A stretch of 64,000 nt of DNA from Yoonia ponticola. Its GTDB lineage: Bacteria; Pseudomonadota; Alphaproteobacteria; Rhodobacterales; Rhodobacteraceae. The stretch spans positions 62,001-126,000 of the forward strand of contig NZ_JACIJM010000003.1 in NCBI RefSeq assembly GCF_014199395.1, read 5' to 3'. Positions within the stretch are counted from its first letter, which is position 1. Each line of letters starts with the position of its first letter. The notes below the pieces were generated by a model. The model was not told where the DNA came from and made no database searches. It worked only from the letters and a program-made list of their open reading frames with translations. The position numbers and the translations under genes were made by a program. Of this stretch, positions 62,182 to 64,000 are shown one piece after another.

Positions 62182-63651
62182 TCAAATGTCGCTTTCAGCC
62201 AGAATGACCGCACCAATACCCTTATCCAGAATGTCGCCCAAAATGGCAGCGACGGTCTCGCGCCACTCTGCATGCTCAACCAAGGATCTTGGTACAAATT
62301 GAAGGTGTTCATGCAAAGCCGCCGAGATACGTTCACCATCGCGTGGCACATCAGCCAGCACGGTCTTGATTTCAGCCTCACGCGGATCACGTAAATCGTA
62401 AGATTTGCCCGCCTCATCCACACCAAGTGCATACCGCATCCAAGCGGCAGTGGCCAAAGCAAACGGACGCAAGCTTTGTCCCGCAGCTATCGCATCCATC
62501 GCTGGGGCGAAAATCCGTTGCGGCAGTTTTTGCGTACCGTCCATTGCGATCTGATAGGTCTCATGGGCAATCGCAGGGTTCCGGAACCGCGCTTCTAGAT
62601 CATGCGCATAGGTTTCAAAATCAATCATCGGTAACGGCTCTAGCGTCTGTGCCGCCGCTTGCAAATGACGCTGCACCACCTTGGCAAGCGCCGCGTTCGC
62701 CATGACGTCCCGCACATAGCGATGCCCCGACAGGAACCCCGCATAGGCCAACATCGAATGCGCACCGTTGAGCATCCGCAGTTTCATCCGCTCGAACTTA
62801 TCGACATCATCCACAAAGATAGCGCCGCCATGTTCCCACGCAGGACGCCCTTGCGGGAAATTGTCTTCGATCACCCATTGGGTGAACGGCTCGGTTTCAA
62901 TGGCGCACAGGTCGCTGCATCCCGTCAACTTTTGCGCGTCCAACAGCGTCGCATCGCTTGCCGCGGGTGTAATGCGGTCCACCATGCTTGACGGAAATGC
63001 GACGTTTCCGTCGATCCAGTCAGCGAGGCCAGCATCATAAAGACGCGCGAAGCCGACGATGCCACCTTTCAGAAATTTCCCGTTGTCGGGCAAATTATCG
63101 CAGCACAAAACGGTGAACGGATCGCAGCCCCGCGCCCGCCGTTCAGACAGCGCCACAGTCAGCAGCCCAAGCACGCCGCTGGGCGCGTCAAGATTGGCCA
63201 AATCTGCGGCAATCACTGGATTATCAGTATCCGGACCGCCCGTCGCACGATCAATCCCGTAGCCTTTTTCAGTGACGGTCAACGTGACAATCCGCGTCTC
63301 TGGCGCACAAAGGACTGCGAGCGTCGCCGCCGGATCAGCCGCAATCGCCTTTGCGATAGACCCGATCACGCGGCCTGTCACACCTGCCTCGTCGCGTTCT
63401 AGCAGCGTGTAAAGACAGTTCTGTTCCTCTAGCGCATCAACCACCGTGCGGCTGCGCAGACCGACACCCGTGATGCGCCAATCGCCACCGTCGGCTGCCA
63501 ACGCGGCGTCGGTCATTGCCGCCTGATGGGCGCGGTGAAATGCGCCTAACCCCAAGTGGACAATCCCGCATCCATGCGCGGCAGGATCATACGCAGGTGG
63601 TACAGCAGCACCAGAAATGTCGTCCAAATGCGCAAGTCGTTTCATACTCAT
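62182..63651 (-). CDS. uxuB: Mannitol dehydrogenase family / fructuronate reductase
   Basis: A 489-aa NAD-linked polyol dehydrogenase (VHLGLGAFHRAHQ; SSMVDRITP). Beside a mannonate dehydratase it is best read as D-fructuronate to D-mannonate reductase. Its ATG at 63651 overlaps the uxuA stop (ATGA). Confidence 0.9.
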   Translation of the reverse strand: MSMKRLAHLDDISGAAVPPAYDPAAHGCGIVHLGLGAFHRAHQAAMTDAALAADGGDWRITGVGLRSRTVVDALEEQNCLYTLLERDEAGVTGRVIGSIAKAIAADPAATLAVLCAPETRIVTLTVTEKGYGIDRATGGPDTDNPVIAADLANLDAPSGVLGLLTVALSERRARGCDPFTVLCCDNLPDNGKFLKGGIVGFARLYDAGLADWIDGNVAFPSSMVDRITPAASDATLLDAQKLTGCSDLCAIETEPFTQWVIEDNFPQGRPAWEHGGAIFVDDVDKFERMKLRMLNGAHSMLAYAGFLSGHRYVRDVMANAALAKVVQRHLQAAAQTLEPLPMIDFETYAHDLEARFRNPAIAHETYQIAMDGTQKLPQRIFAPAMDAIAAGQSLRPFALATAAWMRYALGVDEAGKSYDLRDPREAEIKTVLADVPRDGERISAALHEHLQFVPRSLVEHAEWRETVAAILGDILDKGIGAVILAESDI

Positions 63652-64000
63652 AGCCCGCCCCTTACATCAGTATGCGTTAACGCCGTAATGATCCCGCGCA
63701 ATTCCGCCAAGCCCTTGAGCCGCCCAATCGCGGGATAGCCCGGTTGTGCTTTGCGGCCCAGATCATCAAGAATATCTTGCCCGTGATCTGGCCGGAACGG
63801 AATAGACGCATCACCCCGCCCGTCAGCGCGACGCTTGGCTTCTTGTTTCAGCACGGCAGCGATCAACGTCACCATATCGGTATCACCTTCCAAATGTCCG
63901 GCCTCATAAAAACTGGTCTGCACGGCATCGCTTTCGCGCTTCACGTTACGCAAATGCAGGAAATGCACGCGGTCGCCCAAGCGCTCCATCATTCCCGTCA
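63648..64000 (-). CDS. uxuA: Mannonate dehydratase, N-terminal part outside window
   Basis: The C-terminal ~117 residues of UxuA (RVHFLHLRNVKRE; FRPDHGQDILDDLG, with metal-binding His and Asp). It dehydrates D-mannonate to 2-keto-3-deoxygluconate. The gene continues past the right end. Operon uxuA-uxuB. Confidence 0.92.
   Translation of the reverse strand, partial: TGMMERLGDRVHFLHLRNVKRESDAVQTSFYEAGHLEGDTDMVTLIAAVLKQEAKRRADGRGDASIPFRPDHGQDILDDLGRKAQPGYPAIGRLKGLAELRGIITALTHTDVRGGL

Noticed and set aside
1-64000. Mobile elements, CRISPR arrays, prophage or toxin-antitoxin system
   Set aside because: No transposase, integrase, regularly spaced repeats or phage structural genes were seen. The DUF4169/RHH overlap pair resembles a toxin-antitoxin layout but neither protein has a toxin motif.

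Overview
This window looks like chromosomal DNA of a marine alphaproteobacterium of the order Rhodobacterales (Roseobacter group). This is inferred from gene content: an alphaproteobacterial SspB, the F1-ATPase zeta inhibitor subunit, an RNase E with a long acidic insertion, DUF1194, DUF4169 and DUF1638 proteins, a Hint-domain secreted protein, betaine-homocysteine methyltransferase paired with a separate corrinoid protein, and many TRAP/ABC transporters. I see no insertion sequence, prophage, CRISPR array or integrase. Every long gene is intact except the two cut by the window ends: lpxD at the left and uxuA at the right.

Region 1 (1-32200) is mostly housekeeping. It runs: lpxD; a divergent L,D-transpeptidase / DUF882 (MepK-like) pair; a heme peroxidase-RTX-Hint protein; a VWA-like DUF1194 protein; chromate transporter; sspB; fumC with two tiny overlapping partners; a coupled P450/membrane hydrolase pair; ccdA; tusA; rne; dctBD, whose DctD has lost the sigma-54 contact loop; purC-purS-purQ; the ATPase zeta subunit; pieces of a split methionine synthase (bmt, corrinoid protein, DUF1638); sufE; rnd; purM-purN; a CAU-anticodon tRNA; and an EamA transporter.

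Region 2 (32200-48730) is the most interesting part: an accessory catabolic island of at least five transcription units. It holds a 2-aminobenzoyl-CoA monooxygenase/reductase-type fusion, two SDRs, three hotdog thioesterases, RidA, a fumarylacetoacetase-fold hydrolase, a cupin, an isatin-hydrolase-like enzyme, two phytoene-desaturase-like flavoproteins flanking an IorA/IorB-type 2-oxoacid:ferredoxin oxidoreductase, two MarR regulators and a small secreted protein. No aryl-CoA ligase is present. I propose that isatin is hydrolysed to isatinate (an arylglyoxylate). IorAB would then oxidatively decarboxylate isatinate to anthraniloyl-CoA, the fusion enzyme would dearomatise it, and RidA, SDR and FAH-fold enzymes would process the enamine and ketone intermediates. 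Four intergenic copies of an AT-rich near-palindrome (consensus NTTSATATTTAAAGTAAAT) suggest a shared regulator.

Region 3 (48730-64000) is transport and sugar-acid metabolism. It contains a complete dipeptide-type ABC importer (SBP, two permeases, two ATPases), a kynureninase-like PLP enzyme, a polar amino-acid ABC importer split around a divergent GntR regulator with GTATACG operators, a TRAP transporter whose receptor gene converges on its permease genes, and uxuB-uxuA (hexuronate branch).
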